Below, piece after piece: positions 1-8,186 of a DNA stretch of 40,596 bases. The notes beneath the pieces are model-generated. The model did no database searches, had not been told where the DNA came from, and saw only the letters and a program-made list of their open reading frames with translations. How positions within the stretch are numbered: position 1 is the stretch's first letter; each line of letters opens with the position of its first letter. A program made the position numbers and the translations under genes. The DNA comes from Dolomitihabitans soli (GTDB lineage: Bacteria; Actinomycetota; Actinomycetes; Streptosporangiales; Streptosporangiaceae): NCBI RefSeq assembly GCF_022213955.1, contig NZ_JAKNTW010000054.1, positions 1-40,596 of the forward strand, in the 5' to 3' direction.

Positions 1-106
1 TAGCGGTGGGGAAACACCCGGTTACATTCCGAACCCGGAAGTTAAGCCCTCCAGCGCCGATGGTACTGCACCGGGGACGGTGTGGGAGAGTAGGTCACCG
101 CCGGAC
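1..106 (+). rRNA. rrf: 5S ribosomal RNA, 5' end cut by the window
   Basis: The sequence reads as an actinobacterial 5S rRNA from just inside its 5' end to the conserved terminal CCGCCGGAC. Typical internal blocks are visible, such as ACATTCCGAACCCGGAAG and GGGAGAGTAGGTC. About a dozen 5' nucleotides appear to lie outside the window. Being last in the rRNA operon, it implies 16S and 23S genes immediately to the left. Confidence 0.96.
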
Positions 107-138
107 AAACATTTGATGTTTGTCGTTGTTGGAAGTTA

Positions 139-177
139 GGCTCGCACGGTTTCCGTGCGGGCCTTCTTCTATTTCTG
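139..177 (+). terminator. Rho-independent terminator of the rRNA operon
   Basis: An 11-bp stem (GGCTCGCACGG paired with CCGTGCGGGCC, one G-U pair) has a three-base loop and is followed by a T/C-rich tail (TTCTTCTATTTCT). It lies about 30 bases after the 5S gene, as expected for an rrn operon terminator. Confidence 0.9.
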
Positions 178-560
178 GGGTCTTTCTGTTCAGTTTCTCC
201 GGACCCGTGGGGCGGGGACGCGATCGCGCTGCTGGGACGACGAGGCCAAGGACCCGGCCGGCCCACAGCTGCCCGTCGAAGACCTTCTGGACAGATATGA
301 CCGCGTTCGTGACGCTCAGTGATGGCTGCGTCGCGGGAGCCGTACGGGTTGAAGGATATTGCTCTGTGCGAGGGATCAGCTGGGTGAGCGTGTCGGGCGG
401 AGCCGCTGGGTGACCGTCGCGATGGTGTGGGAGAAGAGCAGGCGGAACCTGACAGTAATCCGGCCTCCCAATGGTAACGCTGTGTCGCGTGGCACTCAGG
501 TCGCTAAGATCCCATCTGAATCAGGGGTTTCGGACGACATCTACCGCTGAAGGTGGAGGA
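178..560. other. Intergenic stretch between the rRNA operon and the VWA gene
   Basis: About 380 bases with no convincing gene. The open frames here are short and show no recognisable protein. It must hold the promoter of the downstream VWA gene. A weak candidate is CTGACA (449-454) with GGTAAC 18 bases later, but the match is poor. Confidence 0.5.
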
Positions 561-2618
561 GTGAGCGAACGGCACCGTACGTCGGATATACCCCCAGAGG
601 GCGACCACCCATGGGGGCAGTCCGTACGGCCAGGCAACGCGAAGACGCCCTATCAGCAGAAGGTGTGGCCCCTAGACGACCAGACGTCCCCAGGTGAGCA
701 GACGTTCTGGAACGACGCGGCATGGGACGATCACCCGATCCCCAGCGCCTCGCCGCCGGTTCGCGACACGACGCCACCCCCGGTCACACTGCCACCGCCG
801 GTCACACCACCCTGGCCGCTCCCACCTTCCCCGCAACCGCAACCGCAACCGCAACCGCAACCCATGCCGACCCTCCTGCCCCCAGCGGCCGGAGTCCAGT
901 ACCCGCGAACTCCCGCGCCCGGCCCACGTACTCCCGAGGCCGGGCCCCCACGCGCCGTGACTCCTGCGAGGAGGGAGCCGAGGCGGCGTGGCGGGCGAGG
1001 AGCCGTGGCGATGTCGGTCGTCGTGATGGCGGCGGCGATGACGGGCGGAGCGGCGTGGGCGGTGCTGGGGACGCCGGGGTGCGCGCAGCCGGTGACCGTG
1101 ACGGCGTCCCCGGAGATCACGCCCGTTCTGCGGGAGCTGGCCGGTGACAGTGAGTGTGTCGCGGTGCGTGCGAAGGCGTCGTCCGAGGTGTCGGCGGAGC
1201 TGGCCAAGGGCGGGCCGGCACCCGAGGTGTGGATCCCGGATGCGTCCGTCTGGCGGGATCTGGCGGTGGCCGAGGGGGCGTCGCCGAGGTTACGGGACGC
1301 GGAGGCGCCGTCGATCGCGCGGACACCTGTGATCATGGCGGTACGGCAGGAGCTGGCGACGAAGATCGCGGTCATGGGGGACAAGCCGACGTGGAACGTC
1401 CTGACGCCCAGCGACAAGGTCCGCAAGGAGCACGACCTGAATGTGATGCTGCCGGATCCCCGCCGTTCCGCTGCGGGACTCGCGGTAGTCAACGTCTTCA
1501 CCGCCGCCATGCAGGACCGGCCGGACCTGATGGACGTCATGACGGAGGTCATCCCCGACCTCGGGCGTTCGATCATGCCCGACCAGAAGGCCCTGCTCGG
1601 TGTGCTCGACGACGAGAAGGCCGACCCGACGGGGCCCGGGACGAAGCCGGCCGTGGTCGCCACCGAACAGACGCTCTACGCGCGTAACGTCGCACGGCCC
1701 GACCGCCTGGCGGTGGGGCTCTACCCGCCCGAGGGCGCGATGAGCCTCGACTATCCCTACATCGTCACCGTCGATGACTCCAGGAAGCGGGCCGCGGCGC
1801 TGGAGTTCAGGGAGACCCTCACCTCGGCGCGCGGCCGTACGGCGGTGCGGGAGGCGGGGTTCCGTACGGGGGACGGAAAGGCCGGGCCGCGGATGGGCGA
1901 CCAGTACGGCCTGCGTGCCGAGGAACCGGAGAGGATTCCCGGCCCGCCCGCCGAGGTGACCGCGCGAGCCCTGGCGTCGCTGCGCCTGCTGCTGGCCCCC
2001 ACGCGTGCGTTGCTCCTGCTCGACACGTCATGGTCGATGGCCCAGAAGGTGCCGGGTACGCAGGTCACGCGGATGTCGAAGATGGCGGAGTTGGCACGGG
2101 ACAGCGTGGCGATGCTCCCGGAGGAGAGCGAGGTCGGGGTCTGGCAGTTCGCCGGTGAGCTCGACGGCGACCGTGACCACAAGGAGTTGCTGCCGATCGG
2201 CCCGGTCGAGAAGCAGCTTGACCGGATCGAGAAAGTCCTGAACTCGCTGCCGGGGAAGGTCGGCGGTCGCAGGGGCTTGTACGACTCGATCCTGGCCGCC
2301 TTCCGCGAGGCGTCGGCGTCCAGCGGCGGAGGCAAGGTCAGCACCCTGCTCGTGTTCACCGATGGGCGGAACGACCCGGGCGCCAAAGGCATCACGCTGG
2401 ACGAACTCGTCGATACCTTGCGGAAGGAGTTCGATGAACAGAAGCCGGTCAACATCGCGGTAGTCGGCTACGGCGGAGACGTCGGCGCCGACGAGCTGAA
2501 GCGGATCACCGGCGCGACCAACGGCAAGGCGTACCTGGTGCAGGATTTCGCGGCGGCGCAGCGGGTGATAGCGGACCTCATCGCGCGCCGGGTCTGCATG
2601 GTCAAGTGCCCTGCGTAG
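561..2618 (+). CDS. Membrane-anchored substrate-binding-like plus von Willebrand factor A domain protein
   Basis: About 685 residues. The first ~145 residues are Pro/Gln-rich and low complexity, including a (QP)n run, and are presumably cytoplasmic. One hydrophobic anchor follows (about 147-170, rich in Ala, Val and Met). After it comes an extracytoplasmic region resembling the periplasmic-binding-protein fold seen in actinobacterial binding-protein/VWA fusions (about 175-470). The C-terminal VWA domain has an intact metal-ion-dependent adhesion site: DTSWS (DxSxS) near residue 488 and VFTDGRND further on. GTG 561 is preferred because AGGTGGAGGA lies just upstream; an in-frame start exists at 471. 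Ligand and partner are unknown. VWA domains usually mediate protein-protein contacts. Transcription probably ends at or before the G-rich repeat that follows. Confidence 0.85.
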   Translation: MSERHRTSDIPPEGDHPWGQSVRPGNAKTPYQQKVWPLDDQTSPGEQTFWNDAAWDDHPIPSASPPVRDTTPPPVTLPPPVTPPWPLPPSPQPQPQPQPQPMPTLLPPAAGVQYPRTPAPGPRTPEAGPPRAVTPARREPRRRGGRGAVAMSVVVMAAAMTGGAAWAVLGTPGCAQPVTVTASPEITPVLRELAGDSECVAVRAKASSEVSAELAKGGPAPEVWIPDASVWRDLAVAEGASPRLRDAEAPSIARTPVIMAVRQELATKIAVMGDKPTWNVLTPSDKVRKEHDLNVMLPDPRRSAAGLAVVNVFTAAMQDRPDLMDVMTEVIPDLGRSIMPDQKALLGVLDDEKADPTGPGTKPAVVATEQTLYARNVARPDRLAVGLYPPEGAMSLDYPYIVTVDDSRKRAAALEFRETLTSARGRTAVREAGFRTGDGKAGPRMGDQYGLRAEEPERIPGPPAEVTARALASLRLLLAPTRALLLLDTSWSMAQKVPGTQVTRMSKMAELARDSVAMLPEESEVGVWQFAGELDGDRDHKELLPIGPVEKQLDRIEKVLNSLPGKVGGRRGLYDSILAAFREASASSGGGKVSTLLVFTDGRNDPGAKGITLDELVDTLRKEFDEQKPVNIAVVGYGGDVGADELKRITGATNGKAYLVQDFAAAQRVIADLIARRVCMVKCPA

Positions 2619-2641
2619 TACGCGGCATCGGTCGTGAGTCC

Positions 2642-3003
2642 CGGGCGGTGTGCGGCGGCGGCTCGGTGTGGTCGGAGGCCGGTGGTCGTGCCTTCGGGCG
2701 GTGTGCGGTGGCTCAGTGTGGTCTGGGGCCGGGTGTGATGGGTGGCGGTGGCCGTGCCTCCGGGCGGTGTGCGGCGGCTCGATGTGGTCGGGGGCCGGTG
2801 GTTGTGTGCCGGGTGTGATGGGTGGCGGTGGTCGTGCCTCCGGGGTGGTGCGCGGCGGCTCGGTGTGGCCGGGTTCGGTGGTTGCGAGCCGGGTGTGGTG
2901 GGCGGTGGGCGGTGGTCGTGCGTCGGGTGGTGGGCGGCGATGGCTCGGTGTGGTGCGGGCCGGTGGTTGTGCCGGACGTGGTGGGTGGCGGTGGTCATGT
3001 GCG
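2642..3003. repeat. G/T-rich degenerate tandem repeat after the VWA gene
   Basis: At least five imperfect copies of a unit beginning GGGCGGTGTGCGGCGGCTC and passing through GGCCGGTGGTTGTG and GGGTGGCGGTGGTCGTG. Units start near 2642, 2698, 2761, 2840 and 2923, with varying length (about 56 to 83 bases). The plus strand is almost free of A, so base asymmetry is extreme. The tract lies between the convergent VWA and Lrp genes and reaches into the last Lrp codons. Confidence 0.8.
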
Positions 3004-3471
3004 CGGTGTAGTGCGTAGGAGCGGCTCGATGCGGTAGGGGATCTGTGTGGACAGCGCCATCGTGGTGTCGGTCCGCTGCACGGCGGGTGAGGCCAGGATC
3101 CTGGCGATGACCTCCTGCAGGTCAGAGGTGCTCTGGGCGACCACCCGGCAGAGCAGGTCGGCCTGGCCGCTGGTGCCGTACACCTCCAGGATCTCCGGCA
3201 GGGCGCCGAGGTCGTGGACGGCTTCGGCGAGTCGGCCCTGGGCGATCTGGAGTGAGACGAAGGCGAGTATCGGGTAGCCGAGTCCTTCGGGGGCGACCGT
3301 GGGGCCGAAATCGGTGATCACGCCGCGGGTGGTGAGCTTGTCGACCCTGGCTTGCACGGTGCCCCTGGCCACGCCGAGCAGGCGGGCCAACTCGGTCAGG
3401 CCGATGCGGGGATGCGCGCGCATGGTTTCGAGCAGGCGGGCGTCCAGCGTGTCGATCGAGGGAGAGGTCAC
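2995..3471 (-). CDS. Lrp/AsnC-family transcriptional regulator
   Basis: About 158 residues, normal for the family. The N-terminal winged helix-turn-helix begins at SIDTLDARLLETM and has its recognition region around GVARGTVQARVDKL. A C-terminal RAM/ligand-binding domain follows (AFVSLQIAQGRL, VYGTSGQADLLCRV). It is divergent from the phenylalanine hydroxylase gene with a ~120-base shared regulatory region. By analogy with Lrp-type regulators of amino-acid catabolism, it probably senses an aromatic amino acid and controls that gene; this is inference. GTG 3471 fits the family N-terminus. GTG 3480 and TTG 3507 are in-frame alternatives, and none has a clear ribosome-binding site. The 3' end runs into the G-rich repeat. 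Confidence 0.88.
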   Translation of the reverse strand: MTSPSIDTLDARLLETMRAHPRIGLTELARLLGVARGTVQARVDKLTTRGVITDFGPTVAPEGLGYPILAFVSLQIAQGRLAEAVHDLGALPEILEVYGTSGQADLLCRVVAQSTSDLQEVIARILASPAVQRTDTTMALSTQIPYRIEPLLRTTPRT

Positions 3472-3485
3472 CCACAGCACTATGG

Positions 3486-3540
3486 CTGGACGAAACGACC
3501 AGCACAACCCGGTCTCATCGATACGATCCTGACAGTTTCG
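3486..3540. promoter_or_regulatory. Candidate operator between the Lrp gene and phhA
   Basis: Two small dyads lie in the divergent promoter region. CTGG-N9-CCAG spans 3486-3502, with CGAAAC at 3491-3496 inside it, and the inverse GTTTCG is at 3535-3540. They may be Lrp-type binding sites. The arms are short, so support is weak. Confidence 0.3.
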
Positions 3541-3595
3541 CTCAGTGGGATTGCTCGCTATTGCCAGCTGATTCGTATATTGCTCTCATTTAGGG

Positions 3596-4483
3596 ATGTT
3601 CGAGGAAGCGCAGTACTTCGCCCCGGTGTCGGCCTCAGACGACGGCTCGGTGGTCGTCGAACTGGCGGCCGGGCATCCGGGCTTCGCCGACCAGGTCTAC
3701 CGGGAGCGGCGCAACGCCATCGCCGGACTCGCCGCCGGTCACGTGCCGGGCACGCCCATCCCGATCGCGGAGTACTCCGAGGAGGAGCACGCCGTCTGGC
3801 GGATGGTGACGGCGGAACTGGCGGGCAAGCACCAGGAGTACGCCGCCGCCGAGTATCTCGCGGGGGTCGCCCGGCTCGGCCTGCCCGGCGACCGGATCCC
3901 CCAGTTGCAGGAGGTCGGCGAACTGCTCGCGCCGCTGACCGGATTCCGGTACTTGCCGGCCGCCGGCCTGGTGCCGTTGCGCGAATTCTACGGCGTGCTG
4001 CGGGACGGATATTTCTATTCGACGCAGTACATTCGCCATCATTCCGTGCCGTTCTACACACCCGAGCCCGATGTCATCCATGAGGTGATCGGACACGCCA
4101 ACGCGCTGGCCTCCGACCGGTTCGCACGTCTGTACCGGCTGGCGGGCGAGGCGGCCAGGCGGGTGGAGGGACAGGCGGCGCTGGAGGCGGTCTCCAAGGT
4201 GTTCTGGTTCACCATGGAGTTCGGTGTGCTCGCGGAGCGAGGGGAACTCCGGGCGTACGGCGCGGGCATCCTGTCCTCGTACGGGGAGATCGAGGAGTTC
4301 CGGGGGATGAACATCCGCCCGTTGGACATAGCGGCGATGGCCACCACTCACTACGACATCACGAAATATCAGGATGTGTTGTTTCGGGCCGAGTCGCTCG
4401 ACCATCTGGAGGACGTCGTGGGCGGCTTCTGGGACACCTGTGACGACGACACTATTGCCCGGCTAATCCCGCCTGTGCGTTAA
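3596..4483 (+). CDS. phhA: Phenylalanine 4-monooxygenase (aromatic amino acid hydroxylase)
   Basis: A 295-residue pterin- and Fe(II)-dependent hydroxylase that converts phenylalanine to tyrosine, usually the entry to phenylalanine breakdown. The iron ligands are visible: His162 and His167 in DVIHEVIGHANAL and Glu208 in WFTMEFGVL. Spacing (5 and 41 residues) equals that in the Chromobacterium enzyme (His138, His143, Glu184). The length suits the monomeric bacterial class without a regulatory domain. The ATG has almost no Shine-Dalgarno sequence. A TATATT box at 3576-3581 would place transcription start only a few bases upstream, so the mRNA may be leaderless or nearly so. It is divergent from the Lrp regulator, its likely controller. 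Confidence 0.94.
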   Translation: MFEEAQYFAPVSASDDGSVVVELAAGHPGFADQVYRERRNAIAGLAAGHVPGTPIPIAEYSEEEHAVWRMVTAELAGKHQEYAAAEYLAGVARLGLPGDRIPQLQEVGELLAPLTGFRYLPAAGLVPLREFYGVLRDGYFYSTQYIRHHSVPFYTPEPDVIHEVIGHANALASDRFARLYRLAGEAARRVEGQAALEAVSKVFWFTMEFGVLAERGELRAYGAGILSSYGEIEEFRGMNIRPLDIAAMATTHYDITKYQDVLFRAESLDHLEDVVGGFWDTCDDDTIARLIPPVR

Positions 4484-4639
4484 ATGTCGGTTGCGGGTTT
4501 CGCGAGGGTCTAAGGAGATACGCCCCATTAGGGCTAGGCTCAGCGCGATCATATTCTTTTGTTCGCATCCTGGGGAGATATCCCGATCGAGGAGGGTCGG
4601 GGGTCGGTGGTTCCTCGGCCGCGAGTGAGAGGCGGGCCG

Positions 4640-5626
4640 GTGGTGATGCTCCGATCCCTGGCGGCGGCCGTGCTGGCCGTACTGATCTTCGCCGGTTGTG
4701 GCGGGGGCTCGCATCCTGAACCCGTGCGGGTCGTCACCAGCCTGTCGCCTGAGTCGTCGCGTCCCCGGGTGGAGGGGACGAACGTGCCGCGCGTGGAGGA
4801 GACGAACGTGCCGCGCGACCCGGCGGCATTCAGGCTCCCGAGCCCGCCGAAGATCGTCTCTTCCCGGGTGACCCGGATCCTCGATCGCTTCCTCGAAGGC
4901 CGTGGCCGCGTGTCGGCGATGGTCCGTGACGTGACGACCGGCCGGACGTACCGCTACCAGCGGAACCTGCGACTCCCCACGGCGAGCACCTCGAAGATCG
5001 ACATTCTGATGGCGTTGCTGCTGAAGACACCGTGGCGCAGGCTCGGCGCGGAGACCAGGCACGACGCGACGCTCATGATCAAGGAGAGCGACAACCGGGC
5101 CGCCGACCGGCTCTGGCTCCGCATCGGCGGCGCGTACGGCCTGACCAAGGCCAACCGGAGGCTGGGCCTGCGGCACACCACCGCGATCGACGGCCGGTGC
5201 ATCGACCTGTACTGCTGGGGCATCACGAAGACCTCCGCCGAGGACCAGGTCAAGCTGGTCTCGCAACTCGTGGCGGAGAAGAGCCCGGTGGACCGCGCGG
5301 ACCGGGACCAGGTGCTCAGACTGATGCAACATGTCATCAGGGACCAGAAGTGGGGAGTCAGCGCGGCGGCCTGTGAGGACGACGTGGTGGCGCTCAAGAA
5401 CGGCTGGCTCCGGCACGTCTCCAACATGCGCTGGGCGGTGGTGAGCGCGGGGGTGATCAGCGGCAACGGCCACCACTACGCCATCGCGGTGCTCACCGAG
5501 GACAACTTCTCCATGGAGGCCGGCATCGCCAAGATCGAGGGCGTCGCCAAGCGAATCCTCGCCGCCTTCCGCGGCAAGGACGGCTGCACGGCCGGCCGTC
5601 TGCCGTACGGAGCCTCCATCCGCTAG
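4640..5626 (+). CDS. Serine hydrolase lipoprotein of the class A beta-lactamase fold
   Basis: About 328 residues. The N-terminus is a lipoprotein signal: a hydrophobic Ala/Leu stretch, then lipobox IFAGC with the lipidated Cys at about 20. The catalytic domain has the SxxK motif (STSK, 116-119), an SDN motif (150-152) and KNG near 253 in place of KTG. This is the layout of class A beta-lactamase-like serine hydrolases, so a cell-envelope location is expected. Whether it acts on beta-lactams or on peptidoglycan peptides cannot be told from sequence. Starts at GTG 4640, GTG 4643 or ATG 4646 all keep the signal peptide; GAGAGG at 4627-4632 favours 4640. The linker after the lipobox holds a perfect-frame 8-residue duplication (see the repeat entry). 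Confidence 0.88.
   Translation: MVMLRSLAAAVLAVLIFAGCGGGSHPEPVRVVTSLSPESSRPRVEGTNVPRVEETNVPRDPAAFRLPSPPKIVSSRVTRILDRFLEGRGRVSAMVRDVTTGRTYRYQRNLRLPTASTSKIDILMALLLKTPWRRLGAETRHDATLMIKESDNRAADRLWLRIGGAYGLTKANRRLGLRHTTAIDGRCIDLYCWGITKTSAEDQVKLVSQLVAEKSPVDRADRDQVLRLMQHVIRDQKWGVSAAACEDDVVALKNGWLRHVSNMRWAVVSAGVISGNGHHYAIAVLTEDNFSMEAGIAKIEGVAKRILAAFRGKDGCTAGRLPYGASIR
4769..4816 (+). repeat. 24-bp in-frame tandem duplication in the lipoprotein linker
   Basis: Two near-identical copies encode VEGTNVPR and VEETNVPR back to back, between the lipobox and the catalytic domain. They differ at one base or so. The repeat lengthens the spacer that holds the enzyme away from the membrane. Confidence 0.85.
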
Positions 5627-5688
5627 CGTGTGCCGACACGAATGGTGCCGGTGGGCCGTGGTGGATGACCGTACCCCCGATGGAACGG

Positions 5689-6411
5689 TCACTCCGCCTG
5701 CGGCGTCACCAGCCGGTATCCGACCCCTCTGACCGTCTGGATCAGCTGGTCGTCGTTGTCGCCCAGCCGCGCCCGCAATCGCTTGACGTGCACCGCGATG
5801 GTGTTGGTCGACGTGCTCTCGGTGGAGTTCCACACATGCCGCATGATCTGCTCGCGGGTGACCGTACGGTCGGCGTTGCGCATCAGATAGTGCAGCAGCT
5901 CGAACTCCCTGAGCGGAAGATGCACCCCTCGCCCGAGCACCCGCACCTGGTAGGCGTGCACGTCGAGCTCCACCGCGCCCACCACCAGGAGCCGCCGGGC
6001 TCCCGCGTCGCCGGTGAAGGCGGCCTGCACCATCGGCAGCAGTTCCGGCACCCGGTACGGCCTGGCCACGCAGGCGGCGGCGCCGGCGGCGAGGGCCTGG
6101 ACCACCTGCTCGGCATCCCCCTCTCCCACGCCGAGCAGCACCGGGACGGCGCGCGACAGCCGTACGGCTCTGACGAAGTCGACCGCGCCGATGACGGGCA
6201 GCGTGGCGCTCACCAGGACCAGGTCGGGGCGCAGGGCCCCGGCCTGGATCAGCGCCTGGGCGCCGTCGGCGGCGCCCGCGACCTCGACGCCTTCCCGTTC
6301 GAGGGCCGCGGCCAGCCGCTCGACCAGCGCTGTGTCCGGATCGGCCACCAGCAACACGGGCGCCGTCCGCGTCTCCCCGTCCACCGCGGCTGCCGTCTGC
6401 GGCTGGATCAC
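5689..6411 (-). CDS. OmpR/PhoB-type response regulator with a degenerate receiver
   Basis: 240 residues. The C-terminal winged-helix DNA-binding domain is intact (LREFELLHYLM, REQIMRHVW, TIAVHVKRLRARLG, TVRGVGYRLV). The N-terminal receiver fold is recognisable but has lost its chemistry. The strand-3 phosphoacceptor Asp is Ser (PDLVLVSATLP), the strand-4 Thr/Ser is Gly (PVLLGVGEG), and the strand-5 Lys is Arg (ARPYRVPEL). It is therefore unlikely to be switched by a histidine kinase. GTG 6411 has a good GGAGG site six bases upstream. It lies 32 bases after pstB on the same strand and is probably the last gene of the pst operon, which suggests a role in phosphate gene control. Confidence 0.88.
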   Translation of the reverse strand: MIQPQTAAAVDGETRTAPVLLVADPDTALVERLAAALEREGVEVAGAADGAQALIQAGALRPDLVLVSATLPVIGAVDFVRAVRLSRAVPVLLGVGEGDAEQVVQALAAGAAACVARPYRVPELLPMVQAAFTGDAGARRLLVVGAVELDVHAYQVRVLGRGVHLPLREFELLHYLMRNADRTVTREQIMRHVWNSTESTSTNTIAVHVKRLRARLGDNDDQLIQTVRGVGYRLVTPQAE

Positions 6412-6443
6412 CCGGTTCCTCCAGTTGAGTAGGCCGCGCGGTT

Positions 6444-7292
6444 CTAGCCGAAACGGCCGGTGATGTAGTCCTCGGTGCGCTTGTCGCTCGGGTTGGTGAA
6501 GATGCGGCTCGTCTCGTCGAACTCCACCAGGCGGCCGTGTCGTTCTCCGGCGTCGTCCACCTCGGCGGTGAAGAAGGCGGTGCGGTCGGAGACGCGGGCG
6601 GCCTGCTGCATGTTGTGCGTGACGATCACGATCGTGTAGTCACGCGCGAGTTCCTGCATCAGGTCTTCGATCTTGGTGGTGGCGATCGGGTCGAGCGCGG
6701 AGCACGGCTCGTCCATGAGGATCACCTCAGGCTTCACGGCGATCGCCCGGGCGATGCACAGGCGTTGCTGCTGCCCGCCGGAGAGGGACAGCGCGTTCTG
6801 CTTGAGCTTGTCCTTGACCTCGTCCCAGAGGGCGGCCTTGATCAGCGCCTCCTCGACGATGGAGTCCATCTTCCCCTTCATGCCGTTGACCTTGGGGCCG
6901 TAGGCGATGTTGTCGTAGATCGACTTGGGGAAGGGGTTGGGCTTCTGGAAGACCATCCCGATGCGGCGGCGGACCTCGATCGGGTCCACGTGGTCGCCGT
7001 AGAGGTCCTCGTCGTGGAAGAAGATCTTCCCGGCCGGGCGGGCGCCGGGGATGAGGTCGTTCATCCGGTTGAAGCAGCGAAGCACCGTGCTCTTGCCGCA
7101 GCCGGACGGCCCGATCATGGCGGTGATCTCGCGGTTGCCGATGGTCAGGTCCACGCCGCGGACGGCTTCGTAGGCGCCGTAGAAGACGCTGAGATCGGAG
7201 ACGGTGAACACCGGGTCGAGGGCCTCGATGTTGCGGGGGACCTCCGGTCCACGCACGCTGACGTTCTGCATGGAGATTCCTATCTCAGACAT
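6444..7292 (-). CDS. pstB: Phosphate ABC transporter, ATP-binding protein
   Basis: 282 residues. It carries Walker A (GPSGCGKST), the ABC signature (LSGGQQQRL), Walker B ([13 protein letters not shown]) and the H-loop (VTHNM). It powers high-affinity phosphate uptake by the PstSCAB complex at the inner face of the membrane, and PstB proteins also take part in phosphate signalling with PhoU. The start follows the pstA stop by three bases. A second in-frame ATG at 7271 with AGGAA upstream is also plausible. No phoU is present in the window beside it. Confidence 0.97.
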   Translation of the reverse strand: MSEIGISMQNVSVRGPEVPRNIEALDPVFTVSDLSVFYGAYEAVRGVDLTIGNREITAMIGPSGCGKSTVLRCFNRMNDLIPGARPAGKIFFHDEDLYGDHVDPIEVRRRIGMVFQKPNPFPKSIYDNIAYGPKVNGMKGKMDSIVEEALIKAALWDEVKDKLKQNALSLSGGQQQRLCIARAIAVKPEVILMDEPCSALDPIATTKIEDLMQELARDYTIVIVTHNMQQAARVSDRTAFFTAEVDDAGERHGRLVEFDETSRIFTNPSDKRTEDYITGRFG

Positions 7293-7295
7293 TTC

Positions 7296-8186
7296 TCACC
7301 AACGCTTCTGGTAGCGGTTACGAAGCCAGATCGCGACGGAGTTCATCAGCAGCAGGATCGCCAGGAGTACGACGATCGCCGCGGAGGCCAGGATGTGGAA
7401 CTCCTCGCGGGATTGACTGATGAAGCTGTAGATCTGCAGGGGGAGCACCGTGAAGCTGCTCCAGACCCCTTCGGGGTTGAAGCGGACCAGGGTCGCCGCG
7501 CCCAGCATCAGGAAGGGGGCGGCCTCGCCGATCGCCCGCGAGAGCGCCAGGATCGAGCCGGTGGCGATGCCGGGGACGGCGGAGGGCAGCACCTGCCGGT
7601 AGATCGTCTGCCACTGGGTGGCGCCGAGGGCGAGCGAGCCCTCGCGAATCGACGGCGGCACGGCCCGGATCGCTTCGCGCGCCGAGATGATGACGATCGG
7701 CAGCACCAGCAACGAGATCGTGATGGCGCCGGTCATCACGGTGAAGCCGAAGTCGAGCCAGCGGGCGATGATGCCGAGGCCGAGGATGCCGTACACGATC
7801 GAGGGGACCGCGGCCAGGTTCGAGATGTTCAGCTCGATGACCCGGTTGTACCACTTCGTCCTGTCGGCGTACTCCTCCAGGTAGATCGCCGCCAACACGC
7901 CGGTGGGGAGGGCCATCAGCGCGGTCAGGCCGATGATCCACAGGGTGCCGATGATCCCGGACTGGATGCCGGCCGTCTCCGGGCGGCGGATCGAGGGCAT
8001 GTTCTCCCAGAGCGTCGCGTCGATCCTGGGCCAGCCCTCCTCCAGCACGTAGATGAGCAGCATCAGCAGGAAGCCCAGCGCGATCACCAGGCTGGACAGC
8101 AGCGCGATCCGGAAGACGTGCTCCCGCAGGGGCGTCCCCTTGCTCGCCAGCCGTACGGCGGAGCGGGGCGTCGAGAGGACGGACAT
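7296..8186 (-). CDS. pstA: Phosphate ABC transporter, permease PstA
   Basis: 296 residues with about six hydrophobic segments and the binding-protein-dependent permease EAA loop (SIREGSLALGATQWQTI), which contacts PstB. It forms the transmembrane channel together with PstC. Its ATG overlaps the pstC stop by one base (TGATG), showing translational coupling within the operon. Confidence 0.96.
   Translation of the reverse strand: MSVLSTPRSAVRLASKGTPLREHVFRIALLSSLVIALGFLLMLLIYVLEEGWPRIDATLWENMPSIRRPETAGIQSGIIGTLWIIGLTALMALPTGVLAAIYLEEYADRTKWYNRVIELNISNLAAVPSIVYGILGLGIIARWLDFGFTVMTGAITISLLVLPIVIISAREAIRAVPPSIREGSLALGATQWQTIYRQVLPSAVPGIATGSILALSRAIGEAAPFLMLGAATLVRFNPEGVWSSFTVLPLQIYSFISQSREEFHILASAAIVVLLAILLLMNSVAIWLRNRYQKRW

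Noticed and set aside
5627-5640. Terminator after the serine hydrolase gene
   Set aside because: CGTGT-GCCG-ACACG gives only a 5-bp stem with no T-tract.
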